DNA from: Hyphomicrobium_A sp963722495
GTDB lineage: Bacteria; Pseudomonadota; Alphaproteobacteria; Rhizobiales; Hyphomicrobiaceae
Length of the DNA stretch: 64,000 nt
Direction of reading: 5' to 3'
Assembly (NCBI GenBank): GCA_963722495.1
Contig: CAVRND010000001.1
Location: forward strand, 1-64,000
The notes beneath the pieces are model-generated. The model had not been told where the DNA came from, did not search any database, and worked only from the letters and a program-made list of their open reading frames with translations. Positions 9,354-17,495 of this stretch are shown piece after piece. Made by a program: the position numbers and the translations under genes. Position 1 is the first letter of the stretch, and each line of letters starts with the position of its first letter.

Positions 9354-9381
9354 CGCGATCCCTTCGTCTCACAGGATCGCG
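9354..9381 (+). terminator. hairpin downstream of the exported protein gene
   Basis: CGCGATCC (9354-9361) pairs exactly with GGATCGCG (9374-9381) across a 12-base loop, 7 bp after the stop at 9347, followed by ATTTGAG. It is a plausible weak terminator or mRNA-end stabiliser. Confidence 0.45.
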
Positions 9382-9391
9382 ATTTGAGAAG

Positions 9392-9431
9392 CGCGCCGGG
9401 GCCCGCGGGGTGTCCCGGCGCGTTGCGTTTT
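9392..9431. terminator. probable intrinsic terminator between convergent genes
   Basis: CGCGCCGGG (9392-9400) pairs with CCCGGCGCG (9414-9422), followed by TTGCG and TTTT at 9428-9431. It sits between the gene ending at 9347 and the convergent gene ending at 9443. Confidence 0.5.
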
Positions 9432-9442
9432 ATGTGTCGCGG

Positions 9443-9655
9443 TCAGGGACGGGGACGCCGTCGCGCCCAGTAGATCGCGAATATGCCCATCCACAAAAGC
9501 AGCGCCAAAACGTCGAGCAGCGTCGAAAGTTCCTGCACGGCGCGCTGCCAGGGCTGGTCCGGTGCGCCCAGCCATATGGCGGCGCTGGCCACGACGCCCG
9601 CGATCAGGCACAGGCCGGTCAAACCCCAGATCAGACGTACGGAGCGTCTCGTCAT
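9443..9655 (-). CDS. small two-helix membrane protein, hypothetical (70 aa)
   Basis: The product starts MTRRSVRLIWGLTGLCLIAG and has two hydrophobic segments (about residues 8-28 and 44-62) joined by an acidic loop, with an Arg-rich end (YWARRRPRP). This topology suggests an inner-membrane protein with both termini in the cytoplasm. It is the third gene in a reverse-strand run after GbsR and DUF4166, but a palindromic element separates it from them, so cotranscription is uncertain. No family is recognised. Confidence 0.5.
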   Translation of the reverse strand: MTRRSVRLIWGLTGLCLIAGVVASAAIWLGAPDQPWQRAVQELSTLLDVLALLLWMGIFAIYWARRRPRP

Positions 9656-9697
9656 AACCCGATCATAGCCAAACGCGGCGTCCAGCGCGAGTGTGAG

Positions 9698-9829
9698 CTA
9701 GTGTCCCGATTCCGAAGTTCGCCGGAGCTTGCGGCTGGTATCGGGAGCGAGCTTCGGAATCATAAGGGATCGAGAAATTCGCTCGATACCCACCAGCTGA
9801 GGTGGCGAATTTCTCGATCGTCACACTAG
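9698..9829. mobile_element. CTAG-flanked palindromic element, possible MITE
   Basis: The 132-bp block begins CTAGTGT (9698-9704) and ends ACACTAG (9823-9829). Inside are two hairpins. GATTCCGAAGTTCGC (9708-9722) pairs with GCGAGCTTCGGAATC (9747-9761) with one mismatch. GATCGAGAAATTCGC (9768-9782) pairs perfectly with GCGAATTTCTCGATC (9805-9819). The CTAG at each end could be a 4-bp target duplication, as made by IS5-group elements. The right CTAG supplies the TAG stop codon of the DUF4166 gene. It has no coding capacity. It could also act as a bidirectional transcription or mRNA-end element. Confidence 0.55.
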
Positions 9830-10500
9830 GCGTCGCGAAAGATGGCCAGTTGATACACCAAGCGGCCGAAGAGCGGATGCGTCAGCGCCAGTGTGAAGGC
9901 GAAGCTGCCGTCGCCTTCATCCCGGTGCTCGATCTGCATGCGGCCGGGATGCAGGGCACGCGGGATGGTCAGCCGCCACCCGCCGAGCTCCAGGAAATAC
10001 GCCGCCGAGCGAAAGACGAGGGCGCCGGCCTCCACCGTGACGCGTAGCGACATGCCGATGCCGCAGCCGACGTACTCCTCGAGCCCTGTCGGGCCGCGGA
10101 ACCGTTTGGCCGAGTGGATTGCCTGCGGGAAGCGTCCGGGGCGCGCGTAAATGCGCAGCCAAGTCTGGCCGCCGAGACGGGGATCCTCGGTGACGACGAC
10201 CAGCGCCGGCCCGGTGGCGCCGTTGGTCAGCGGCAGTGGTGCGCCGATCGCGCGGGCGAGAAAGGAAAGGACGCGGCCGGCACGCGACAGCTGCGTGGCG
10301 ATGACGGTGCCCGGATAAATCAAGGTCTCGTCCGAGCCGAGACACTTGGAGAACCGCCGCCGGACCGCCTCGGGGAGTTCGGCCCAGGCTGCTTCGCCGA
10401 CCAGCGTGCGGAAACGCAGATCACTCATCGACGGCTGGAATGCCGTCGCAGCAGGCAGCGCCGCCTCGCCTACCGGCTTGCGGACCTCGACGACTGACAC
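9826..10500 (-). CDS. DUF4166 domain protein
   Basis: A GTG at 10500 is preceded by GGAGGGG at a normal distance, so this start is preferred over the open frame extending to 10578, which overlaps the upstream gene. The 224-residue product resembles DUF4166 proteins: FRTLVGEAAWAELPEAVRRR near the start, a central PLPLTNGATGPALVVVTEDP and a lipocalin-like run of strands through FTLALTHPLFGRLVYQLAIF. Its function is unknown; the family may bind a hydrophobic ligand. It follows the GbsR-type regulator gene by 16 bp and is almost certainly cotranscribed with it. The stop codon lies in the CTAG end of the palindromic element. Confidence 0.8.
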   Translation of the reverse strand: MSVVEVRKPVGEAALPAATAFQPSMSDLRFRTLVGEAAWAELPEAVRRRFSKCLGSDETLIYPGTVIATQLSRAGRVLSFLARAIGAPLPLTNGATGPALVVVTEDPRLGGQTWLRIYARPGRFPQAIHSAKRFRGPTGLEEYVGCGIGMSLRVTVEAGALVFRSAAYFLELGGWRLTIPRALHPGRMQIEHRDEGDGSFAFTLALTHPLFGRLVYQLAIFRDA

Positions 10501-10516
10501 GGCACCCCTCCTCAAC

Positions 10517-11104
10517 TCAAGCCGATCGCGCAGCGCGCGGCGGCTTCTTATTGCTTTTGCGACCTGCGAAGCGCGCAATGGCGCCGCCCATGCGGATGAG
10601 CCCCATCAATGTCGGCGCCGGCAGGCGCATGATCTCGCCAAAGCTGCGGTCTACGGTTTCGGTGAAATCCAGCATGGCCGTGAGCCGCTTGCGCACGCTC
10701 GGCGATACGGCGGCATCGGCCTTGGCATCGGCGAGGCAGCTGCGCAGCACCGCCAGGGCTGGATCGATCTCGCGCGCCTTGCGGCCCATGGCGATGCGCC
10801 GGACCATCTCGAACATGTCGGCCTCGGCCTCGTAGTAATCCCGCCGGTCACCCATCGCATGCACGCGGCGGATGAGGTTCCACGACAGGAGCTCGCGCAG
10901 GCTGGTCGACACGTTGGAGCGCGCCATGCCGAGCCGCTCGGCAATGTCCTCGGCGGTGAGCGGGGCGTCGCTGAGATAGAGCAGCGCGTGGATCTGGGCG
11001 ACGGAGCGGTTGACGCCCCAGGAGGTGCCCATTTCGCCCCAGTGCAGCACGAAACGTTCCACGGGGCCGGGCATGAGTTCAGTCTGTACGTTCATTTCTG
11101 TCAT
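10517..11104 (-). CDS. GbsR/MarR-family transcriptional regulator
   Basis: A 195-residue protein with a winged helix-turn-helix: IHALLYLSDAPLTAEDIAER then LGMARSNVSTSLRELLSWNL and the wing RRVHAMGDRRDYYEA. The N-terminal FVLHWGEMGTSWGVNRSVAQ is typical of the GbsR subgroup. A dimerising helical C-terminus follows, with a basic tail. GbsR proteins repress choline/betaine genes in Bacillus; ligand and targets here are unknown. ATG at 11104 lies inside a perfect 20-bp palindrome, so translation from the next ATG (11095) may be real, leaving the palindrome immediately upstream. It heads a probable two-gene operon with the DUF4166 gene. Confidence 0.85.
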   Translation of the reverse strand: MTEMNVQTELMPGPVERFVLHWGEMGTSWGVNRSVAQIHALLYLSDAPLTAEDIAERLGMARSNVSTSLRELLSWNLIRRVHAMGDRRDYYEAEADMFEMVRRIAMGRKAREIDPALAVLRSCLADAKADAAVSPSVRKRLTAMLDFTETVDRSFGEIMRLPAPTLMGLIRMGGAIARFAGRKSNKKPPRAARSA

Positions 11105-11113
11105 GACAGAAAT
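11094..11113. promoter_or_regulatory. perfect 20-bp palindrome, probable operator of the GbsR-type regulator
   Basis: ATTTCTGTCATGACAGAAAT is a perfect inverted repeat that overlaps the start codons of the divergent-facing regulator gene. Its size and position suit an autoregulatory site for a dimeric winged-helix repressor. No second copy was noticed elsewhere in the window. Confidence 0.65.
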
Positions 11114-11368
11114 TAGCGATACGAAGAGGGTGATGTCAAGCGGAACGCGCGCTGACTGCCGCGATTTTAGGCACTGTTTAGCCGTTAAGCTGGGCGCCGC
11201 GCGGCGTGCTGAATATTTCGCCGCGCGCGGAGCGGTGCTACGCTGCCGGCTCGATGCATTGCGAATTTTTCGCGCCGGCCCAGTGACCTATCTCGTCACT
11301 TCGGCCTCCCAGGTAAGGAACCGCGCCGACGTGCGCGCGTTACTTCCGCGCCAAGAGGAATTCCACAC

Positions 11369-12199
11369 ATGCTCATCAACTACGGCTGCGAGATCGGTAT
11401 CTCGGTCCCCAGAGCGACCCCCCTGATCTGCCTGCTCGATGTCCACCCCGATCGGCGCAGGGACATCAACTCCGAAGCCCCATTCCACACTTAGCCACGC
11501 ACACAGTCGATGATGTACCTCGACGGCTTCGGCAATCAGAGCCGCCGTCTGATGGTCCCGCCCGGCGACATCACCCTGCGCCTCGACGGCACCATCCTCG
11601 ACAGCGGCAAGCCCGATGAGGTGGCGCCGAACGCGCGCGAGGTGCCTGTCGAGATGCTGCCGCACTACCTTCTCGGCTTCCTGCTCGGCAGTCGCTACTG
11701 CGAGACCGACAGGCTTGGGCAGGTCGCCTGGGATCTGTTCGGTGGCGTGAAGCCGGGCTGGACGCGGGTGCAGGCGGTTTGCGATTTCGTGCACAATCAC
11801 TTGACGTTCGGCTATCCACATGCCCGACCGACGCGAACGGCGCTCGAGGCGTATCAAGAGAAGAAAGGCGTGTGCCGCGACTTCGCGCATCTGATGATCG
11901 CGCTATGCCGCTGCCTCAACATCCCCGCGCGCTACGTCAACGGCTATCTCGGCGACATCGGCGTACCGAAGGATCCCGCGCCCATGGACTTCAGCGCCTG
12001 GACCGAGGTGTTTCTCGACAACCGCTGGTACACGTTCGATGCGCGCCATAACAAACCGCGTATCGGCCGCATCGTCGTCGCCCGCGGACGCGATGCCACC
12101 GACGTGCCGCTGATCAACACGTTCGGGCCACACATCCTGACGACGTTCAAGGTGTGGGCCGACGAACAGGTGCCGCAGCTGCAGGCAGCGACGGGCTGA
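11369..12199 (+). CDS. transglutaminase-like cysteine peptidase family protein (internal TAG stop)
   Basis: The N-terminal strand-rich part MLINYGCEIGISVPRATPLI and CLLDVHPDRRRDI starts at 11369 and meets an in-frame TAG at 11492-11494. The same frame resumes with MYLDGFGNQSRRLMVPPGDI and continues to 12199. The catalytic core has the Cys in YQEKKGVCRDFAHLMI, the His in the segment around FSAWTEVFLDN, and the Asp in RWYTFDARHN. Proteins of this family (transglutaminase core with an N-terminal beta domain) are about 270 residues, the length seen across the stop. Reading the other frame between 11480 and 11515 gives a plausible HLATHTVDDV link, so two compensating indels are as likely as a nonsense mutation. 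Cytosolic; substrate unknown. Confidence 0.82.
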
Positions 12200-12316
12200 C
12201 GACGGCCTGAGGGATAGCCGGCGGGATTTTCTGGAATTCCGCCGATTTGCTGACTTGTTTGCGCCATCGGCCTGCTGAAGCCTCCACGGCGATATTGCTC
12301 GCCGTGGAGAATAATT

Positions 12317-13705
12317 GTGGAAAGCCTCACCGCTGCCATTGGGCGCCTGCTCGGCAGCCCTGCCTTCAAATTCTTCCTCATCTGCGGACTGATCCTGGCA
12401 CTCGGCATTCCGCTTCTGCTGGTGTGGGGGCTGATCGGCGAGCGCGAGCAACGCGCCGCCGGTGTACGGCAAACGGTGGCTCAGGAGTGGGGCGGCTCGC
12501 AGTACATCGACGGGCCGCTGCTGATCGTGCCCTACACCGTCAAGCGTGTGACGGGGGAGGGTGACAAGCGCATCGAGGAGCTGGTCGAGAAGCGCGCGGT
12601 GTTCCTGCCGAAGTCGCTGAAGATCGGCGGCAAGGCGACGACCAAGGTGCTGCACCGCTCGATTTACGACGTCGCCGTCTACACCAGCTTTCTCGATTTC
12701 GATGGCAGCTTCGCTGCGCCGGACATGAACGAGGTGGTGGCCGACGCGCAGTCGGTGCGCTGGCGCGATGCCGTGCTGGCGGTGGCGGTCAGCGATGTCT
12801 CCGGGCTGAAGGAGGCGGCCTCGCTCAGCATCGACGGCAGCGAGACGCTCTCGTTCGAGCCCAGCATCGGCGTGCCTGCCATGCGCGGCGGCGGCATCCA
12901 CGTGCGCCTTGCCTCGGCGGCGAAGTTGTTCGCCACGCCGGGCGCGGCCCCGGACGCAGCACCGAACGGCCTCAACGCCTTCGACTTCAAATTTCAGCTG
13001 ACGCTCAACGGATCATCCGAGCTGACCTTCGCGCCGGTCGCCCAGCAGACGACGGTGGAACTCACATCCGACTGGCGTGACCCGAGCTTCATGGGGGCAT
13101 TCCTTCCCAACGACCGCGCGATCGAGGCGACGTCGTTCTCGGCCCGCTGGCAGATCCCGCACCTGGCGCGCAGCGTGCCGCAATCCTGGAGCCTCGGCGA
13201 TCAGGAGCTGGAGCGCATGTCTCCCTATGCGTTCGGCGTGCGCTTCATCGTGCCGGTCGATTTCTATCAGCTCGTCAGCCGCGCGGCGAAGTACGCCATG
13301 ATGTTCCTGGCAACGGCATTCATGGCGGTGTTCCTGCTGGAGATCAGCTCGACCCGCCAGGTGCACCCGGTGCAATACCTGTTCGTCGGCCTGACGATGA
13401 TCTTCTTCTACGTGCTGCTGTTGTCGCTCGCCGAGCAGATCGGCTTCCTATGGGCGTATCTCATCGCCGCCCTGGCGACCGGCGGACTGCTGTCGCTGTA
13501 CGTCGCGCGCGTGCAGGCGAGCCTCAACAAGGGTCTCGTGATGGCGGGAGTATTCTTCGTGCTGTATGGGCTCCTTTATCTCATCCTACAAATGGAGGAC
13601 TACGCGCTGCTGGCCGGAGCCATCGCCGGCTTCGTGATGCTCGCCGTCGTCATGTTCTCGACGCTGCACGTCGACTGGTCGGGGCAGAAGCGCGCCCCGA
13701 CCTGA
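12317..13705 (+). CDS. creD: CreD-like inner membrane protein
   Basis: GTG at 12317 follows GGAGA. The 462-residue product has an N-terminal membrane helix (FFLICGLILALGIPLLLVWG), then E-R-E-Q-R and a large periplasmic beta-rich domain containing WGGSQYIDGPLLIVPY and SFSARWQIPHLARSVPQSW. Five or six C-terminal membrane helices follow, starting near residue 325 (MMFLATAFMAVFLLEI then HPVQYLFVGLTMIFFYVLLL). This matches the CreD family. In E. coli CreD belongs to the CreBC regulon and affects colicin tolerance and envelope integrity; no creBC genes are visible here. Twin hairpins follow the stop. Confidence 0.92.
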   Translation: MESLTAAIGRLLGSPAFKFFLICGLILALGIPLLLVWGLIGEREQRAAGVRQTVAQEWGGSQYIDGPLLIVPYTVKRVTGEGDKRIEELVEKRAVFLPKSLKIGGKATTKVLHRSIYDVAVYTSFLDFDGSFAAPDMNEVVADAQSVRWRDAVLAVAVSDVSGLKEAASLSIDGSETLSFEPSIGVPAMRGGGIHVRLASAAKLFATPGAAPDAAPNGLNAFDFKFQLTLNGSSELTFAPVAQQTTVELTSDWRDPSFMGAFLPNDRAIEATSFSARWQIPHLARSVPQSWSLGDQELERMSPYAFGVRFIVPVDFYQLVSRAAKYAMMFLATAFMAVFLLEISSTRQVHPVQYLFVGLTMIFFYVLLLSLAEQIGFLWAYLIAALATGGLLSLYVARVQASLNKGLVMAGVFFVLYGLLYLILQMEDYALLAGAIAGFVMLAVVMFSTLHVDWSGQKRAPT

Positions 13706-13719
13706 CGACTTGATAGTAA

Positions 13720-13766
13720 ACGAGCGAGGCCGACGCCTCGCTCGTATCCTGTTCCAGCCGGAACAG
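13720..13766 (+). terminator. twin hairpins downstream of creD
   Basis: ACGAGCGAGG (13720-13729) pairs with CCTCGCTCGT (13736-13745). CTGTTCC (13749-13755) pairs with GGAACAG (13760-13766). Neither has a strong T-tract, so they may stabilise the mRNA end as much as terminate. Confidence 0.5.
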
Positions 13767-13845
13767 CGAAGACCGCTACACATCTCGTAAAAACCTCTCC
13801 AGTTCGCGCCGATGCATTCCGCACGACGGCACAAGGAGAGGTGTC

Positions 13846-14076
13846 ATGAGTCATTCGCCCTACGCGACCCACGCTTTGGAAGAGCAGGCGCCGTTCGCCG
13901 GCCATCCGTTCGGTGGTCTTCCGCGCGACGATCGCTTCGGTCTCATCGCGACCTTGGACAGTCCGCCGGCGCTCGATGAGCCGCCCGCCGCCGCTGGCAA
14001 CGACAGCCAAGCGGAAGCTGATGCCGAGTGGACCGGCGGCTTCGACTTTCACCTCGGTGTCTATTCGAGATTTTGA
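13846..14076 (+). CDS. small acidic hypothetical protein (76 aa)
   Basis: A good ribosome binding site (AAGGAGAGGTGTC) precedes ATG. The product is acidic and rich in Pro, Ala and Asp: MSHSPYATHALEEQAPFAGH, a middle PPALDEPPAAAGNDSQ, and an aromatic end GGFDFHLGVYSRF. No signal peptide, membrane helix or Cys is present; it is probably disordered. It lies 48 bp upstream of the oxoamine synthase gene in the same direction and may be cotranscribed. No family is recognised. Confidence 0.5.
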   Translation: MSHSPYATHALEEQAPFAGHPFGGLPRDDRFGLIATLDSPPALDEPPAAAGNDSQAEADAEWTGGFDFHLGVYSRF

Positions 14077-14124
14077 TCGGTCAGCGCTCCGGCTCTGGCC
14101 GCGCGTCGCATAAGGGAGACTGCC

Positions 14125-15377
14125 ATGAACATCATGCCACAGACGTTGAACAAGCTGCGCGCCAAGATGGACCGCGACCTCGTCGCCGCTCCCTTCTCGT
14201 CGCTGCCGGAATACAAGTCGATCAGCTACCATCAGAACCTCGGCAAGCTGCTCGGCATCGAAAACCCGTTCTTCCGCTCGACCGAGGGGCCTGTGGGCCG
14301 CAAGACGTCGATCGACGGCAAGCCGGTGCTCAACTTCGCCTGGTGCGATTACCTCGGCCTCAGCCGGCATCCCGATCTGATCGAAGCGTCGAAAGCCGCC
14401 ATCGATACCTACGGCACCTCGATCTCGGCTTCCCGCATGGTGTCCGGCGATACGCCGCTGCACCGCGAGCTGGAGCAGGAGATCGCAAAGACCATCGGCG
14501 TCGAGGCATCGCTCGTCTTCGTCAGTGGCCACGCCGCGAACGTGTCGACCATCGGCACTATCATGGGACCGGAAGACCTCATCGTGCACGACGAGTTCGT
14601 GCACAACAGCGCCGTCGTCGGCATGCGCCTGTCCGGCGCCAGGACGCTCACCTACAAGCACAACAATCTCGAGGCGCTGGAGCGATCCTGCGCGATGAGC
14701 GCGCCAAGTATAAGAACGCGCTGGTCGTCATCGAGGGTCTCTATTCGACCGAGGGCGACGTGCCGGATCTGGCGCGTGTCGTCGAGCTAAAGGAGCGCTA
14801 CGGTGCCTGGCTGATGGTCGACGATGCGCACGGCTGCGGCGTGCTCGGAAAAACCGGCGCCGGCCTTGCCGAGCACGCCGGCATCCCCGGCGACAAGGTC
14901 GACATCTGGATGGGCACGCTGAGCAAGGCGTACGCCTCGTGCGGCGGCTACATCGCCGGCAACCAGGAGCTGATCGACGCGCTGCGCTATTCGGCCCCCG
15001 GCTTCGTATTCTCGGTCGGCCTGCCGCCGAGCATGACCGCCGCGGCGCTCGCCGCCCTGCGCGTCGTCAAGCGCGAGCCCTTCCGCGTCGCGCGGCTGCA
15101 CAGCAATGGCGCACTGTTCCTGCGCGAAGCCAAGGCGCGCGGCCTCGACACCGGCCGCTCCATCGGTATCGGCATGCTGCCGGTGATGGTGGGCGCCACG
15201 ACCCGCGCCGCGAAGGCCGTCTCGAAGGTGCTCGAGCGCGGCATCAACACTTCGCTGATCATGTCGCCCGGCGTTCCGGTCAACGCGGCGCGTTTGCGCT
15301 TCTTCCTCACCTGCGAGTTCACGCCGGAGGAGATCAAGCACGCGCTCGACGTGACCCAAGAGGTCCTCGCACGATAG
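14125..15377 (+). CDS. alpha-oxoamine synthase (BioF/serine palmitoyltransferase-like; frameshift near 14690)
   Basis: ATG at 14125 follows AAGGGAGACTGCC. The product contains the small-domain entry LNFAWCDYLGLSRHPDL, then GTSISASRMVSGDTPLHREL, LVFVSGHAANVSTIGT and HDEFVHNSAVVGMRLSGA. After a lost base near 14690 it continues LVVIEGLYSTEGDVPDL, WLMVDDAHGCGVLG (the PLP-binding Asp and His) and MGTLSKAYASCGGYIAG with the Schiff-base Lys. It is about 417 residues. The family condenses an amino acid with an acyl thioester with loss of CO2 (BioF, HemA, KBL, SPT). The K-A-Y-A-S-C-G-G-Y motif resembles SPT and polyketide-associated members more than HemA or BioF, so the substrate is open. It converges on an Ntn-hydrolase gene 22 bp away. 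Confidence 0.88.
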
Positions 15378-15399
15378 CGAGGCGAAGGCGCGGCGTCGC

Positions 15400-16417
15400 T
15401 CAGGCCGTCAGCTCGAGCGGCGCCGTCGCCGGCCCCGTGGTGCGGCCGATCACTTCATAGCCTTGCGCGACGAGCCGTCCCTCGCGCGCGTCAGCGACCA
15501 TGACCAGCCGCGTGTTCCAGTTGCGGATCGGCGGCGTCAACCACGGGAATGTCGGATCCAGAGCGGTCGTGGCGCTCTGGATCTGCCGCGCCCGGCCGGC
15601 ACTGTCACTGCCGCGCGCATGACCGGCCCAACCCGGGGTCTGCCAATGGTTGGCGGCGGCATTGGCGCCCTCGTGCACGCGCGCTTCGGTCTCAGTGCGC
15701 TCGATCACCGCCGTCTCGCCCGGCTTGATGCCGGCGATGGAGTAGATGCGCGGGAGAGGAGATCGGACGTTCGGCGAGAATGCGCTTGGCGTCCGCGAAG
15801 CGCGCAGCCGTCTCGAACACTTCACGCAGCAGATGCGCCGGCGTCAAATGCGGCGTGCGCCAAACGCGCCTGCGGTTGACGGCCCAGTCGAGGTAGAAGT
15901 GTCCGAGCGGCCGCCGCATCGGCGCCTGGTTGAGTGCGGCGGAGAAGCGCCCGGGCGCCATGGCTTGTAACACGCCGGTGTAGCCGGGCCATGTGAGGGT
16001 CACGAAGGGTCCCGCAGCGCCGGCGACGCGGGCGGCGATCACGTAGCGGCCGAGACCGTCGGTCACCCAGTCGAGCACGCGGACGAGCCGGGCACTGGTT
16101 CCTTCCGGCGACGGCCCGACCCGGCAGGTGCAGCCCCACTCGTAGTTGACGGAGAGGAAGTAGGCGCCGGGCCGCCCGAGCCGGGCGGCAATCGCATCGA
16201 TCTCGTCGAGGTGGACGCTGTCCTGCTTGGCGAGCCAGTGGCGCGAGACCGCGTCGAGGGCGCGCAGGGCTGTGCGCGGCACGCCGCGGGTGGCCCCCTC
16301 GATCAGGGCGTCGGCGCGCTCCCGCTCCAACTCGAGCGTCTCGAGCGGAAATTCCGGGCCGACGTCGTGGACGGGGATGGGCTCGAGGAGCCGAGTGCTA
16401 TCGGGTCGATCAAGCAT
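15400..16417 (-). CDS. Ntn-type amidase/acyltransferase, peptidase C45 or acid-ceramidase-like (frameshift near 15750)
   Basis: From ATG at 16417 the product reads ...LGRPGAYFLSVNYEWGCTC, where the Cys pair marks a probable nucleophile. It continues VTLTWPGYTGVLQAMAPGRF, SAALNQAPMRRPLGHFYLDW and VFETAARFADAKRILAERPI. After a frame break near 15750 the second frame continues IYSIAGIKPGETAVIERTET and ANAAANHWQTPG. The AGIKPG...VIER...ANH series is typical of the acyl-CoA:6-aminopenicillanate acyltransferase (C45) and acid ceramidase superfamily. There is no signal peptide. Activity is probably amide hydrolysis or acyl transfer; the substrate is unknown. Length is about 339 residues. It is convergent with the oxoamine synthase. 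Confidence 0.7.
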
Positions 16418-16482
16418 GTATAATGGACCTCGATAGGTTGCGAACGATCGGACGGGGAACTGCTACGGCAAGGAGGAACGCG

Positions 16483-16623
16483 ATGTTTCGTCTGTTGGTC
16501 CTATGCGCCTGCGTCTGCTCACCGCTCTTGGAAACCGCGTCGGCGAATGACTGCCCGCTGGGTACGATCAGGGTTGTTATAGATGGGCACGCCGTGTGTC
16601 TCCCTGACAGGATGGGAAGATAG
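16483..16623 (+). CDS. small secreted two-cysteine peptide (46 aa)
   Basis: ATG at 16483 follows AAGGAGGA, which decides the start over the longer frame from 16423. The first 22 residues (MFRLLVLCACVCSPLLETAS) are a signal peptide, probably cut after ASA. The mature peptide is only about 24 residues, NDCPLGTIRVVIDGHAVCLP..., with two Cys 15 apart that could form one disulfide. Too short for homology by eye; function unknown. Confidence 0.55.
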   Translation: MFRLLVLCACVCSPLLETASANDCPLGTIRVVIDGHAVCLPDRMGR

Positions 16624-16692
16624 CGGCGGCTGCACCGGTCTCAACGCGCCGAGGCCGCGAAAGCCGTCGGTGCGTCGAAACACCGGGCCGGA

Positions 16693-16721
16693 TTGACATT
16701 TTCCGGGCGTTCGACGATAAA
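16693..16721 (+). promoter_or_regulatory. sigma-70-type promoter for rplU-rpmA
   Basis: TTGACA (16693-16698), a 17-bp spacer, then GATAAA (16716-16721), about 130 bp upstream of rplU. This is a near-ideal housekeeping promoter. The long leader, with inverted repeats such as CCGCAGTTAACTGCGG at 16799-16814, could carry ribosomal-protein autoregulation. Confidence 0.7.
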
Positions 16722-16851
16722 CCGGCCCTCTCGCGCCCCTTCTACCGGGGCGCGCAATGCGCTGCCCGAGGCTCGGCCGCCCTAGAGGCGACCTTAAAGT
16801 CCGCAGTTAACTGCGGCGCCATAGGGCGCGGAAAACGTTGAAGGAATAGCC

Positions 16852-17163
16852 ATGTACGCTGTCATTAAGACGGGCGGCAAGCAGTACCGTGTTGCTGCTG
16901 ACGACGTCATCACCATCGAGAAGGTGGCCGGCGACGCCGGTGCAAAGCTCGAGTTCGCCGAAGTCCTCATGATCGGCGGCGATAGCCCCAAATTCGGTAG
17001 CCCGTTCATCTCCGGCGCCAAGGTCGTCGCCGAGTTGGTCGAGCACACGCGCGGCCCGAAGGTCATCTCCTTCAAGAAGCGCCGCCGCAAGAATTCGCGC
17101 CGCAAGCGCGGTCACCGCCAGGATCTGTGCAAGGTCCGCATCACCAGCATTGTCGGCGCCTAA
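16852..17163 (+). CDS. rplU: 50S ribosomal protein L21
   Basis: The 103-residue product begins MYAVIKTGGKQYRVAADDVI, the invariant L21 start. It contains the basic loop HTRGPKVISFKKRRRKNSRR and ends KRGHRQDLCKVRITSIVGA, as in the RKxGHRQ signature. It binds 23S rRNA in the large subunit. It is followed 31 bp later by rpmA, with a shared upstream promoter and a terminator after rpmA, so the two form a compact operon. Length and sequence are normal for alphaproteobacteria. Confidence 0.98.
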   Translation: MYAVIKTGGKQYRVAADDVITIEKVAGDAGAKLEFAEVLMIGGDSPKFGSPFISGAKVVAELVEHTRGPKVISFKKRRRKNSRRKRGHRQDLCKVRITSIVGA

Positions 17164-17194
17164 CGGCTTGCCCGCGAACTCAAGGATCTGATCG

Positions 17195-17467
17195 ATGGCA
17201 CAAAAGAAAGCTGGCGGCTCGACACGTAACGGCCGCGACTCGCACTCCAAGCGCCTCGGCGTGAAGCGCTACGGCGGCGAGCACGTTATTCCCGGCAACA
17301 TTCTCGTCCGCCAGCGCGGCACGCAGTGGCACCCGGGCACCGAAGTCGGCATGGGCACGGATCACACGATCTTTGCCGTCGTCGAAGGCGCAGTGGAGTT
17401 CAACACCAAGCGCAACGGCCGCGTCTATGTGTCGGTGCGCGACGGTGAGCCCCAGACCACCGAGTAA
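17195..17467 (+). CDS. rpmA: 50S ribosomal protein L27
   Basis: The 90-residue product begins MAQKKAGGSTRNGRDSHSKR and includes LGVKRYGGEHVIPGNILVRQ and RGTQWHPGTEVGMGTDHTIF, all diagnostic for L27. Its N-terminal tail reaches the peptidyl-transferase centre. There is no Firmicutes-type cleavable N-terminal extension. It is the second gene of the rplU-rpmA unit and is closed by the strong terminator at 17496-17525. Confidence 0.98.
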   Translation: MAQKKAGGSTRNGRDSHSKRLGVKRYGGEHVIPGNILVRQRGTQWHPGTEVGMGTDHTIFAVVEGAVEFNTKRNGRVYVSVRDGEPQTTE

Positions 17468-17495
17468 CGCGAGCGGCAACCCACCCAAGTATCCG

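Noticed and set aside
14125..15377. Naming the oxoamine synthase hemA (5-aminolevulinate synthase)
   Set aside because: The Lys loop reads SKAYASCGGYIAG, unlike the AKAFGC motif typical of alphaproteobacterial HemA, so a narrower name is not supported.
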